Notes under the pieces: model-generated
The model's input: only the letters and a program-made list of their open reading frames with translations
What the model was told of the DNA's origin: nothing
Databases searched by the model: none
NCBI GenBank assembly: GCA_938049225.1
Contig: CALICM010000011.1
Span: forward strand, 1 to 52,157
Direction of reading: 5' to 3'
Source of the DNA: an uncultured Paracoccaceae bacterium
Lineage (GTDB): Bacteria; Pseudomonadota; Alphaproteobacteria; Rhodobacterales; Rhodobacteraceae
Length of the DNA: 52,157 nucleotides
Position numbers and translations under genes: made by a program
In this document: in pieces, positions 7,854 through 14,562 of the stretch
Position numbering within the stretch: the first letter of the stretch is position 1
How the letters are laid out: every line of letters starts with the position of its first letter

Positions 7854-8879
7854 CTAATACCCAATCAACTCGTTCAATGCGGACAACTCCCAATACTTGC
7901 CACCAGCAACAACAACGCCATCTGGATTGTCGCAGTTGTAGACCATCGTACCATCGTCATGGTTTTCGAGCGCGAGATAATGACGCCCGGCATTGTTCTT
8001 CAAGAAGTCTTTCGCTTCGAACGTCAGTGTGCGTGCTGCTACCAGGATCGATGTGTCATGCACACGGCACCGTGTCATCAGCTTCGGATGGATATGGCTG
8101 TCGCGGAAACCGTAGCCAACGCAGATGAATGCCGTCGCAGCACTCAGCACCCTGTCAGCGCCCTGAATCGCGCTCCGAAAGGGTTCATCATGCGTCCGCT
8201 GATACTTGCTGACCCCCGGCGTAACGATGAGCGGCACCAAACCATCCGGCAACTCGCTTGTCATCGGCAGCGACATCACACCCCCGTGTGGGTCTAAAAA
8301 CCAGTCGAGAGACCCGTGGACTTTCCAGACTGTCACCGTCCGCGCCACATTCGTCCCTTGCTTGAAGATCAGATTCTCCGCACCATCGGCACGGCGCAGA
8401 TAGCCAGGAAGAAACCCCGTGTTGTGGATGTAGCCGCCAGAGTCAGCGGCATACTCGGCAACACGGTCATAGTTCGTGGTCACGACATGGATGTTTCGGT
8501 TTGTGCTGCGGAACAATCCCGTGAATAGGGAGCGCAGCGGAAAGACGGTTTCCGTCTTTATGGCCGACTTGAGCAGGCTGTAATCATCCTGAGCGATGAA
8601 GTCCCAGGTGCTGCGGACAATCTTTACGACCAGGGAGTCAGGCAAAGTTTTGTTTTCTAGTGCAGCCTCCAAGTGATCAGCATTGGCAAGGGCGGTTTTG
8701 ACCAATAGCCATTGATCCAGTTCGTCGCCCTCGGCTGCTTCTACATTTTCACGGAGCCAAACCGCCAAGTCGCCCATACCGCGAATGCCGTGTGGAATCG
8801 ATGCGCCGCTGCCCAGCACAATTACCGGATTTTTCTGTGCGCAGCTCTGACATTGCTTTGCGAGGTCTTCTAGTTCCAT
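7854..8879 (-). CDS. SIR2-domain NADase of SIR2-HerA defence pair
   Basis: A 341-residue protein from ATG 8877-8879 (GGAG just upstream); an in-frame TTG at 8916-8918 would add 13 residues. The SIR2 fold is shown by the NAD-binding loop VLGSGAS (21-27), TTNYD with catalytic-type Asn136, and KVHGS with His188. In defence SIR2 proteins these Asn and His residues hydrolyse NAD+ rather than deacylate proteins. The domain fills most of the protein and no zinc-binding Cys set of true sirtuins is present, which favours the defence class. It is cotranscribed with herA, 9 bases apart, on a mobile element, as is typical of defence cargo. Confidence 0.9.
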   Translation of the reverse strand: MELEDLAKQCQSCAQKNPVIVLGSGASIPHGIRGMGDLAVWLRENVEAAEGDELDQWLLVKTALANADHLEAALENKTLPDSLVVKIVRSTWDFIAQDDYSLLKSAIKTETVFPLRSLFTGLFRSTNRNIHVVTTNYDRVAEYAADSGGYIHNTGFLPGYLRRADGAENLIFKQGTNVARTVTVWKVHGSLDWFLDPHGGVMSLPMTSELPDGLVPLIVTPGVSKYQRTHDEPFRSAIQGADRVLSAATAFICVGYGFRDSHIHPKLMTRCRVHDTSILVAARTLTFEAKDFLKNNAGRHYLALENHDDGTMVYNCDNPDGVVVAGGKYWELSALNELIGY

Positions 8880-9041
8880 TCGCTCCAAAAATACTTTCAC
8901 TATCAAGTTGTTCGCCAAACGCGATCAAGCGAAAGATGGCACAACCAAGCGTAGTTCACAAGAATCCTCGCACAACATATCGCACCTGAATGCGGAGATG
9001 CAGCCCACGGCAATAGGTAGCGGCGGGCTGCAAGGGCGGCT

Positions 9042-9221
9042 CTAGAAGCCTGGACCGCGTGATGCCAGCTCGCGCTGGATGTTTTCGATGGAAGCCAAAG
9101 TATTACGCCGCTCCGGGCTGTTCGGGACGGATCGCACCAAGGCGTTGAATGTCTCACGGAGCAGGCCGCGCAGTTGGGCTTGGCTTAAGCTCGCCAGTTC
9201 AAATCGTGTGATGGGTGTCAT
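9042..9221 (-). CDS. Small conserved-looking hypothetical protein (59 aa)
   Basis: The ATG at 9219-9221 is preceded by a near-perfect ribosome-binding site (AGGAGG, 5 bases upstream) and encodes 59 mainly helical, charged residues beginning MTPITRFELASLS and ending SRGPGF. The strong start site and coding-like composition make it a real gene despite its size. It lies upstream of the SIR2 gene on the same strand and divergent from ardA. Small helical proteins of this kind are common in the leading regions of alphaproteobacterial plasmids, but I cannot name a family or function. Confidence 0.65.
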   Translation of the reverse strand: MTPITRFELASLSQAQLRGLLRETFNALVRSVPNSPERRNTLASIENIQRELASRGPGF

Positions 9222-9602
9222 CGTGTCCTCCTGATTTTCAAAGGAGGCCCCGACCATCAGGGCCTTTCGGCCCGGACCCACACAATCATTGGCCATGAAG
9301 GTCTGATGTGTCGGCGGGTGACGATTGAATCTCTGGTAGATGCGAAGGCGGTCAGTGCCGCATTTGCAGATGGAGAGCGCTGGCAAGGCCGCAGGCTCGC
9401 GATGTTCTGACATGAAAGGCTTGGGGCTACCGCCCCTGGCGCGGATCAAGGGGTGGGTCCTCGCCATGCTCGCTTCCGCGATTTCATCTTGTGCAGCTGC
9501 GCGTGGCTCCGGTCCCGCTGCGCGCCCTTGCTCCTTGCACCCCCGCTCTTCGCCAGAGGGGCAGATCGGTTGCATGCGCAACCGATAAAAGGAGAAAACA
9601 AG
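9222..9602. promoter_or_regulatory. Gene-free leader of ardA with several hairpins
   Basis: These 381 bases separate the 59-residue gene from ardA and hold no gene. Seen hairpins: GGGCC (9260-9264) with GGCCC (9269-9273); GGGGC (9423-9427) with GCCCC (9432-9436); and a 9-bp stem next to the ardA ribosome-binding site, listed separately. The middle is GC-rich. Such structured leaders before antirestriction genes can act as single-strand promoters in incoming plasmid DNA; here that is a hypothesis. Confidence 0.45.
9565..9586 (+). promoter_or_regulatory. Perfect 9-bp stem hairpin directly before ardA ribosome-binding site
   Basis: ATCGGTTGC (9565-9573), loop ATGC, GCAACCGAT (9578-9586), followed at once by the AAAAGGAG ribosome-binding site of ardA. 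It could be an operator, an mRNA hairpin controlling translation, or part of a folded single-strand promoter. Confidence 0.6.
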
Positions 9603-10109
9603 ATGACGACGTTCTTTGCCCAACCCTATGACATTGCTGCCAGCGGGTTCTATTTCGAGGATCAGGAAGGCTTTGAGAAGCAGATTGGCAGCGTTCGCAA
9701 TGACTACGGCCAGCCGGTTGAAGAATTTGAAATCCAGTTCATTGACGGCGAGGCGATTGACTGCGCTCTGGCAAAAGCTTGGGGCATCAATCAGGCCAAC
9801 ATCATCCGGTGCCTGGAGGTGCTGGACGAATGGGAAGACCATGAAAAATACAGCTTTATCATTGCTGTGGGCGAGTGCGGCTACAGCTTCGACCCCGATA
9901 CCGTCAGCGCCGACGACTACGATGTGGACATTTACAACGAGGATAGCTTGCGCGATTTGGCCGCGCGGTTTGTCGAGGATGGATTGTTCGGTGATATCCC
10001 CGAACCCTTGCGCTTCTACATCGACTACGATGCTATCGCGCGCGACCTCAGCACCGACTATGCGGAGGTTGAGATTGCGGGCCTGCGAATGGTCTACCGA
10101 TGCGGCTGA
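9603..10109 (+). CDS. ardA: ArdA-type antirestriction protein
   Basis: A small acidic DNA mimic that blocks type I restriction enzymes and protects newly transferred DNA. The 168 residues match the usual ArdA length (about 165). The protein is very rich in Asp and Glu (for example DDYDVDIYNEDS at about 101-112), consistent with a phosphate-backbone mimic. ATG 9603 has AAAGGAG well placed upstream. It is the only rightward gene of this segment and converges with the recombinase, 19 bases apart. On transfer elements ardA sits in the region entering the recipient early, which fits the neighbouring mobilization genes. Confidence 0.85.
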   Translation: MTTFFAQPYDIAASGFYFEDQEGFEKQIGSVRNDYGQPVEEFEIQFIDGEAIDCALAKAWGINQANIIRCLEVLDEWEDHEKYSFIIAVGECGYSFDPDTVSADDYDVDIYNEDSLRDLAARFVEDGLFGDIPEPLRFYIDYDAIARDLSTDYAEVEIAGLRMVYRCG

Positions 10110-10128
10110 GCAAGTTTTGGAGCCGCTT

Positions 10129-10725
10129 TCAGTCTGCTCCGACCTTTGCCAGGGCACGGCGCAGGGTTGTGCGATCCACACCCAAATGGCGAGCGGTTTC
10201 TGAGATCGACAGTCCTCTTTGGGCGATAGCCTGATGTGCAGCGAGAACGGTTTCGATATCCAACACTGGGGGTCGTCCCAACTTTGAGCCGCGCTTGCGT
10301 GCGGCTTCCAAGCCGAGAGATGTATTCTCGGCGATAATATCGCGCTGGAACTCTGCAAAGGCGCTGAAAAGGTGGTAAACCAGCTTTCCACCTGGGGTCG
10401 TGGTGTTGACGCCTTCGGAAAGGCTGCAAAAGTGGATGCCTTCGTGCTGAAACCGCACGAGCAGATCGGCCAGGTGCAGGACTGAGCGGCCTAACCGGTC
10501 CAGCTTGAATACCACCACCGTATCGCCGGACTTCAGCTCTGCGAGCATCGCATCGAGCCCAGCGCGGCTGGCCTTGGTGCCGGAGACACCGTGATCTTTG
10601 AAGATGTGATGACATCCAACGGCTTTCAAACCATCCAGCTGCATGCGCAGTTTCTGATCTTTCGTGGACACCCGCGCGTAGCCGATGTGGCGTCCGGGCG
10701 CGTCGATCATCGGCGTATAGGTCAT
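10129..10725 (-). CDS. Serine recombinase, resolvase/invertase family
   Basis: A 198-residue site-specific recombinase from ATG 10723-10725; nine more residues are possible from an upstream start. The catalytic Ser lies in GYARVSTKDQ (Ser20), with the conserved Arg motif DRLGRS later and a C-terminal HTH containing SISETARHLGVDRTTLRRAL. Size and layout match Tn3-type resolvases and DNA invertases rather than large integrases. On this element it could resolve multimers or be left from an inserted transposon; no transposase gene is adjacent. The sequence between it and the divergent exported-protein gene (10726-10889) could hold its recombination site, but none was identified. Confidence 0.9.
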   Translation of the reverse strand: MTYTPMIDAPGRHIGYARVSTKDQKLRMQLDGLKAVGCHHIFKDHGVSGTKASRAGLDAMLAELKSGDTVVVFKLDRLGRSVLHLADLLVRFQHEGIHFCSLSEGVNTTTPGGKLVYHLFSAFAEFQRDIIAENTSLGLEAARKRGSKLGRPPVLDIETVLAAHQAIAQRGLSISETARHLGVDRTTLRRALAKVGAD

Positions 10726-10889
10726 GGCGGCCACCGCCTTTCCTGATCGCAAAGGAACCTTTCTGAACGGGGTGGAATTCCGGGGAGTACGAGGAATTTC
10801 ACGGAGTGCAAACCACCGTTTCTCCCATTTTCATAGTACAGCATTCTCAAACCCTCTTCAATCTGCTAAGTGGTCAAAATCCTTGGATA

Positions 10890-11234
10890 ATGATCGCAAG
10901 AAAGAGCCGCCTCGCCAAGATTGCACTGGTGGTGTCACTGAGTTTTCCACAGCCGATTTTGGCGCAAGGAACAATATCCGCTGAGGTGCTCGAATGGTCT
11001 GCTGAGAGCCAGGATTCCTTCTTCCAGACTTCGGTTATGATGATTGCTATCGTCGCTACACAGACGGGCGAGCACGGACACATCGCTGAGTGTATTGATG
11101 GCTGGTATGGTGGTGGTCCACGAAGTCAATCGCAACGCTCAGCGCGTATTCGCGAGGTTATGCAGACCTTACCCCATGTGCACCCGCAGGCCGTCATTTT
11201 GGCGGTGATTCAAAGTGAATGTGGAGATTTCTAA
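10890..11234 (+). CDS. Small exported protein, unknown function
   Basis: From ATG 10890 the 114-residue product has a clear signal peptide (basic start MIARKSRLAK, hydrophobic core, likely cleavage after ILAQ near residue 27). The mature part is about 85 residues, ends in SECGDF and contains two Cys (in AECIDGWYGGG and near the end) that could form a disulfide. Such proteins occur beside mobilization genes and may act at the cell surface. It is divergent from the recombinase and converges with the coiled-coil gene, leaving only 3 bases between stops. No family recognised. Confidence 0.55.
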   Translation: MIARKSRLAKIALVVSLSFPQPILAQGTISAEVLEWSAESQDSFFQTSVMMIAIVATQTGEHGHIAECIDGWYGGGPRSQSQRSARIREVMQTLPHVHPQAVILAVIQSECGDF

Positions 11235-11237
11235 ACC

Positions 11238-11999
11238 CTAGAGTGTGGGGACAACGAGGCCTACGCTTGCTTCATGCCCTATCTTATCGACTTCGGGAGC
11301 GATGAGTTTTCTTGGTGCGTCGGCCTCAAGCGCGGCTTCGAGTTCTGACGCAATGCGTTCCGCTTCCTCTTGCATGCGGCGCAACGCATCGGTGCTGGGT
11401 GGATCGTCTGGATCATCCAAACGCGCCTGCATTTTACCTAAAGTGACTTGTTGAGTGCGCGCTTGCGATTCCAACTCGTCCAGGCGCTCGGCGCGGTTTT
11501 GTTTATGAGCCCAGTCTTCGTAGCTAGGCTCATCGCCGCGCCAGAGAATGGTTGCCGCCAGTTCGGCATCAACCGCCTGTCCGTTCGCCAGGCGTGTCGT
11601 ACCGTCTTGATCCTGGAACACCAGTGACCCATCAGGCAAGCGCGCGGCGCGGCTTTCCAGCGCTTCTATGGTCGCTTCCGTTTCGATCCGTAAAGAGTCG
11701 ATCCGAGCAAACACCGTTTCAATCCGGCTCTGCGCATCATGGAGGATTTGCACGGTTTCATCGAAGAGCGCGCGGTAGGCCGCGTCCGCCATCATAATCT
11801 GAAGCTGGGTTTCGATTGAGCGCCGCTCTTTATCCCGCCGCTTGCCATCAGCAGATTTCGGTGAGCCTTCCGTTAGGAACCGCGCAATTCGCCCGACCTC
11901 GTGCCCAGCCATCTCATTCTGGAGATCATCGTAATCGCGTGCTGCGCGTTCAAATCTCTCTGTCAGGCGCTCCATTTGCCTAATGTCTTCAAAATCCAT
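11238..11999 (-). CDS. Coiled-coil hypothetical protein of the mobilization region
   Basis: A 253-residue hydrophilic, helix-forming protein starting at ATG 11997-11999 (MDFEDIRQM). It is rich in Glu, Arg, Ala and Gln, with predicted coiled coils at about 5-40, 60-125 and 170-225, and has no membrane segment or enzyme motif. The centre has a short non-helical segment (LPDGSLVFQDQDG). It is divergent from parD and its start abuts a palindrome (11998-12021). A role as accessory DNA-processing or partition-like protein is possible from context but not shown by sequence. Confidence 0.6.
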   Translation of the reverse strand: MDFEDIRQMERLTERFERAARDYDDLQNEMAGHEVGRIARFLTEGSPKSADGKRRDKERRSIETQLQIMMADAAYRALFDETVQILHDAQSRIETVFARIDSLRIETEATIEALESRAARLPDGSLVFQDQDGTTRLANGQAVDAELAATILWRGDEPSYEDWAHKQNRAERLDELESQARTQQVTLGKMQARLDDPDDPPSTDALRRMQEEAERIASELEAALEADAPRKLIAPEVDKIGHEASVGLVVPTL

Positions 12000-12021
12000 A
12001 GCAATATTATACACTTGCTAT
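11998..12021. promoter_or_regulatory. Inverted repeat at start of coiled-coil gene
   Basis: ATAGCAA (11998-12004) and TTGCTAT (12015-12021) form a perfect 7-bp inverted repeat with a 10-base AT-rich spacer, overlapping the first codon of the leftward gene. The TAGC/GCTA cores recur in the parD promoter palindrome 45 bases away, so one regulator, perhaps ParD, may bind both. Confidence 0.5.
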
Positions 12022-12053
12022 GCTTAAGGATTGATTAACCTTGGTGAATAGGC

Positions 12054-12083
12054 TTGTAGATGCGTAGCTATATATGCTACAAT
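12054..12083 (+). promoter_or_regulatory. Promoter and operator of parDE
   Basis: TTGTAG (12054-12059) and TACAAT (12078-12083), 18 bases apart, look like a sigma-70 promoter. A palindrome, GTAGC (12064-12068) and GCTAC (12076-12080), lies between and overlaps the -10, the expected layout for autorepression by the ParD ribbon-helix-helix dimer. Confidence 0.6.
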
Positions 12084-12101
12084 TGGGAAAAGGAGGCGAT
12101 G

Positions 12102-12383
12102 ATGGCCAGGAACCCAAGCATATCACTTACAGAACACCAGCAGGAATTTGTGCAATCTCTCGTTGCCAGCGGACGCTATCACGGCGTTTCCGAAGTTGTC
12201 CGGGCAGGTTTGCGCTTGCTGGAGGACGATGAAGAGCGACGTGTCGCCGAGCGCCGAAGGCTTAAAGCTGGTATTGATGCCGGTCTTTACGACATCACGG
12301 CTGGTCGTGTCTCGGACTTTGATCCCCAGCGTATCATTGCAAAAGGGGAGGCCAAAGCATCAGCAAACTCACACTCAGAATAA
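12102..12383 (+). CDS. parD: ParD-type antitoxin (ribbon-helix-helix)
   Basis: A 93-residue antitoxin. Residues about 4-45 (ISLTEHQQEFVQ, then VSEVVRAGLRLLEDDE) match the ParD ribbon-helix-helix DNA-binding domain; the C-terminal half wraps the toxin. Two adjacent ATGs exist at 12099 and 12102; AGGAGG at 12091-12096 is correctly spaced only for 12102. The 3' end overlaps the toxin frame by 25 bases. ParD represses its own promoter together with ParE, fitting the palindrome over the promoter. It is on the transfer element, where ParDE stabilises inheritance. Confidence 0.85.
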   Translation: MARNPSISLTEHQQEFVQSLVASGRYHGVSEVVRAGLRLLEDDEERRVAERRRLKAGIDAGLYDITAGRVSDFDPQRIIAKGEAKASANSHSE

Positions 12384-12667
12384 CAAACAAAGCCGAGGAC
12401 GATCTGGCAGTTATTTGGAGCTATATCGCCGAGGACTCACCAGAGCGTGCGACGGCTTTTATCAACCAGATTGCCAAGCGTTTCGAGCCGCTGCTTCGCC
12501 ACCCGGAGATCGGACCCAGCCGTGAAGCGCTCGCACCCGGTTTACGGGTTCACTTCCACAAGAATTATGCCATCTACTACACCTTCACCGAGACAGAGCT
12601 GATCATAGTGCATGTCGTGCACGGCGCGCGCGATGCAGCGGCGATGTTTTCCGGCGATGCAGAATAA
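12359..12667 (+). CDS. parE: ParE-type toxin with apparent non-canonical ATC start
   Basis: The frame from 12359 to the TAA at 12665-12667 encodes a RelE/ParE-type toxin of about 102 residues (LTLRITNKAEDDLAVIWSYI at the start, a central HPEIGPSREALAPGLR segment, then FHKNYAIYYTF and IIVHVVHGARD). ParE toxins poison DNA gyrase. No ATG, GTG or TTG exists in frame between the upstream in-frame stop (12320) and the conserved domain. The codon at the expected place is ATC (12359), 7 bases after a strong GGGGAGG ribosome-binding site (12345-12351). Either a rare start codon limits toxin synthesis, or an ATG has mutated and the toxin is weak or silent. Confidence 0.75.
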   Translation: MSKLTLRITNKAEDDLAVIWSYIAEDSPERATAFINQIAKRFEPLLRHPEIGPSREALAPGLRVHFHKNYAIYYTFTETELIIVHVVHGARDAAAMFSGDAE

Positions 12668-12673
12668 GCCACT

Positions 12674-13996
12674 CTAGAAATCAAAATCTGGTCCTTGCGG
12701 GCGATCCTGATCCCGTTCGCGCTGGCGTTTCCGGTCTCGTTCCTTGTTTTTCTCATAGACCTTGGTGACGTCCATCGGGGCTTTGTCGCCCATCAGCATG
12801 TAATGCGCAATATCACGGCCCAGGGTATTCAGCTCTTTCTGCTGCGAGGTCCGCAGCACTTTGATCTGCTTTTGAAGTGCGCGCCGTTCTGAGAGTTGTT
12901 TGGCGATCATCGCCTGCCGTTTCGCTCGGTCCCGTACGTCGGCCTTGGCGACTTCCAGCGCATTTTGCAGCCGGATTTTCTTCAATCCGCCCGTAATCCA
13001 GCTCCACAGGCCCTTGAACCCGCGCGGCAGGCGTGCGGCGCGGGTGCGCTCTTCCTCTTGCCAGCGGGATAATTGAGAGGATTTCAGGCCTTGCCGTGCA
13101 CGGCGGTGCCGATCCACCATTTGCTTGCGTTGAAATTCCAGCGCCAGCCCCTTCTTGTGCTGGCGTTGTTCCAGCTCCCGAACATGGGCCTTGAGCTGAT
13201 CCGTCATCCGCTCTGAGAGCCAGATTTTGCGCTCTTCGAGCGTTGGCAGGTCTTTCGGGTTGCCGAGGCGAGCTTTCAGCTCCTTGACCTTGGCACCCGA
13301 TAGCCGCGAAAGCGAATAGACCTCGCCATGCACATCCAGGACGACGAAGCCGCGCCGGTCGCCTTGCGCCAGAAAAAACCCGTTCTCCCGCAAGGCTGCC
13401 TCAAACGCCGCTTTCGTATCGGAGCCCATCCAACATTCCTGAATCTGCTCTCTTAGTTGTTTGGGATCGCGCCCGGCCCGCTTGGCTTGTTGCCATTCGG
13501 CCAGGGTGAAGCTCAGCGGATCGCGCGAGCGGCCCTTTTTGAAGCCGTCCGGCATGTCCCAGCCATGTTCCAGGTAAAGCTCGCGGGCGATTTCATTCAG
13601 CTTGCGCTTGTAGTGCGAAAGGTGAACCGCCTTCATCTCCACAGGATCGATGCGGCTCCAAACAGCATGGGCATGTCTGCGACCTTCCTTTTCGTGGAAG
13701 ACAATGGCGCGGGGCTGCCCGGAAAGGCCCAACCGCTCTTCAATCTGTTCAATCGCTGCTTCGAAGACCGCAACCGGCACGTCCTCTATTTCCGGCGGGC
13801 TCAGCGAGAGCGAGAATAGGAAGTTCTTGCAGCGCGTCCCGCGCGAGATCGCATCGGCTTCCTGAAACGCGCCATGCAGGTCATCGGCGATGAAGCCGCG
13901 TAGCTCATGCAGATCGACATGCTCATTGTCCCGCCCGTTCATCAGATGCTGGGCCAGATTGCTCGCATTGCCGCGTTCGGAGGCTTTCAAGATCAT
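12674..13996 (-). CDS. Relaxase/mobilization nuclease (MobA/VirD2 superfamily, MOB-P-like)
   Basis: DNA-nicking relaxase that starts conjugative transfer at oriT, 440 residues. The N-terminal domain holds the three-His metal motif in HEKEGRRHAHAVWSRID (His101, His108, His110), and the opening MILKASERGN...LAQHLMNG matches a common alphaproteobacterial relaxase family. The C-terminal half is long, basic and coiled-coil forming, ending in a highly charged tail rich in Arg, Asp and Lys. Its start overlaps the MobC-like gene by 4 bases (ATGA), so the two are coupled. The enzyme should pass nicked DNA to the VirD4-type protein at the left edge. Confidence 0.9.
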   Translation of the reverse strand: MILKASERGNASNLAQHLMNGRDNEHVDLHELRGFIADDLHGAFQEADAISRGTRCKNFLFSLSLSPPEIEDVPVAVFEAAIEQIEERLGLSGQPRAIVFHEKEGRRHAHAVWSRIDPVEMKAVHLSHYKRKLNEIARELYLEHGWDMPDGFKKGRSRDPLSFTLAEWQQAKRAGRDPKQLREQIQECWMGSDTKAAFEAALRENGFFLAQGDRRGFVVLDVHGEVYSLSRLSGAKVKELKARLGNPKDLPTLEERKIWLSERMTDQLKAHVRELEQRQHKKGLALEFQRKQMVDRHRRARQGLKSSQLSRWQEEERTRAARLPRGFKGLWSWITGGLKKIRLQNALEVAKADVRDRAKRQAMIAKQLSERRALQKQIKVLRTSQQKELNTLGRDIAHYMLMGDKAPMDVTKVYEKNKERDRKRQRERDQDRPQGPDFDF

Positions 13997-14412
13997 GGCG
14001 AGCCTATTGGAGGTTCCGTGCTTTCCAGGCCGAGGGCTTTGACCAGCATGTGGCGCATCGCAGCGATATCAGCGCAGGCTTTCTGCAATTCATTTTCCGT
14101 ATCCGGCGTGACCGGCAGTGAGCCGGTGTGCACCGCCCTGGCCACTTGGTTCATGTTCGAAGACAGGCGCGACGAGCCTAGCGCGGCCAAAACCCTAGCC
14201 AGTTCGGCGTGATTAGCTAGAGGTTTGCTGCCACGCCGCCGGACCTTGGGAAGCGCCTGATCGAAGAGGACCGCGCGAATATAGGCTCCGAGCGGCACCC
14301 CGTTCGCGGCATCCTCCAGTTTGGCGCGTTCTTCGAAGGTCAGACGGAGCGAAAACGGCGGCGGCGTTTTTCCCTTGGATAACTTATTGAAATTACGGTG
14401 CGATATCGTCAT
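13993..14412 (-). CDS. MobC-like relaxosome accessory protein
   Basis: A 139-residue basic protein. Its N-terminal third (FSLRLTFEERAKLEDAA, then PLGAYIRAVLF at about 42-52) has the ribbon-helix-helix-like pattern of MobC and other relaxosome proteins; the C-terminal part is helical (SSNMNQVARAVHTG is characteristic of MobC). MobC proteins bind near oriT and help the relaxase open DNA. The start ATG at 14410-14412 overlaps the end of a headless ORF upstream, and its stop overlaps the relaxase start. Confidence 0.85.
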   Translation of the reverse strand: MTISHRNFNKLSKGKTPPPFSLRLTFEERAKLEDAANGVPLGAYIRAVLFDQALPKVRRRGSKPLANHAELARVLAALGSSRLSSNMNQVARAVHTGSLPVTPDTENELQKACADIAAMRHMLVKALGLESTEPPIGSP

Positions 14413-14551
14413 CGTCGCACCTCAGATCATCTAGATCAAAGTGCGAAAGCTGGTCATTCCAGTCTTGGAGCGTTTCAAACAGACGGTTCGATTCTTCTAC
14501 CGTCAGGTCCACCAAAGCAATTTCATCAAGGGCTGGGGTCTGGTTAGAGGT
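14393..14551 (-). pseudogene. Headless ORF cut at the element/chromosome junction
   Basis: A 52-codon open frame ending at TAA 14393-14395 runs into the MobC-like start and reads as acidic coding sequence (LTVEESNRLFETLQDW, then LSHFDLDDLRCDDDD). It has no ATG: at its 5' end it meets an in-frame TAG at 14552-14554, only 9 bases before the opgG stop. A GTG or TTG start could make a 38-39 residue peptide, but the simplest reading is that the upstream part of a gene in the mob operon was lost where the element joined the chromosome. Confidence 0.5.
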
Positions 14552-14562
14552 CTAAGTCGCTG

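Noticed and set aside
9042-10391. A long minus-strand frame spanning ardA
   Set aside because: It runs antisense through the well-supported ardA gene. Only its last 59 codons (9042-9221) have their own strong ribosome-binding site, and these are called as a separate small gene.
10890-11234. Lytic transglycosylase or pilin for the exported 114-residue protein
   Set aside because: Catalytic or pilin cleavage motifs are not visible; only the signal peptide is supported.
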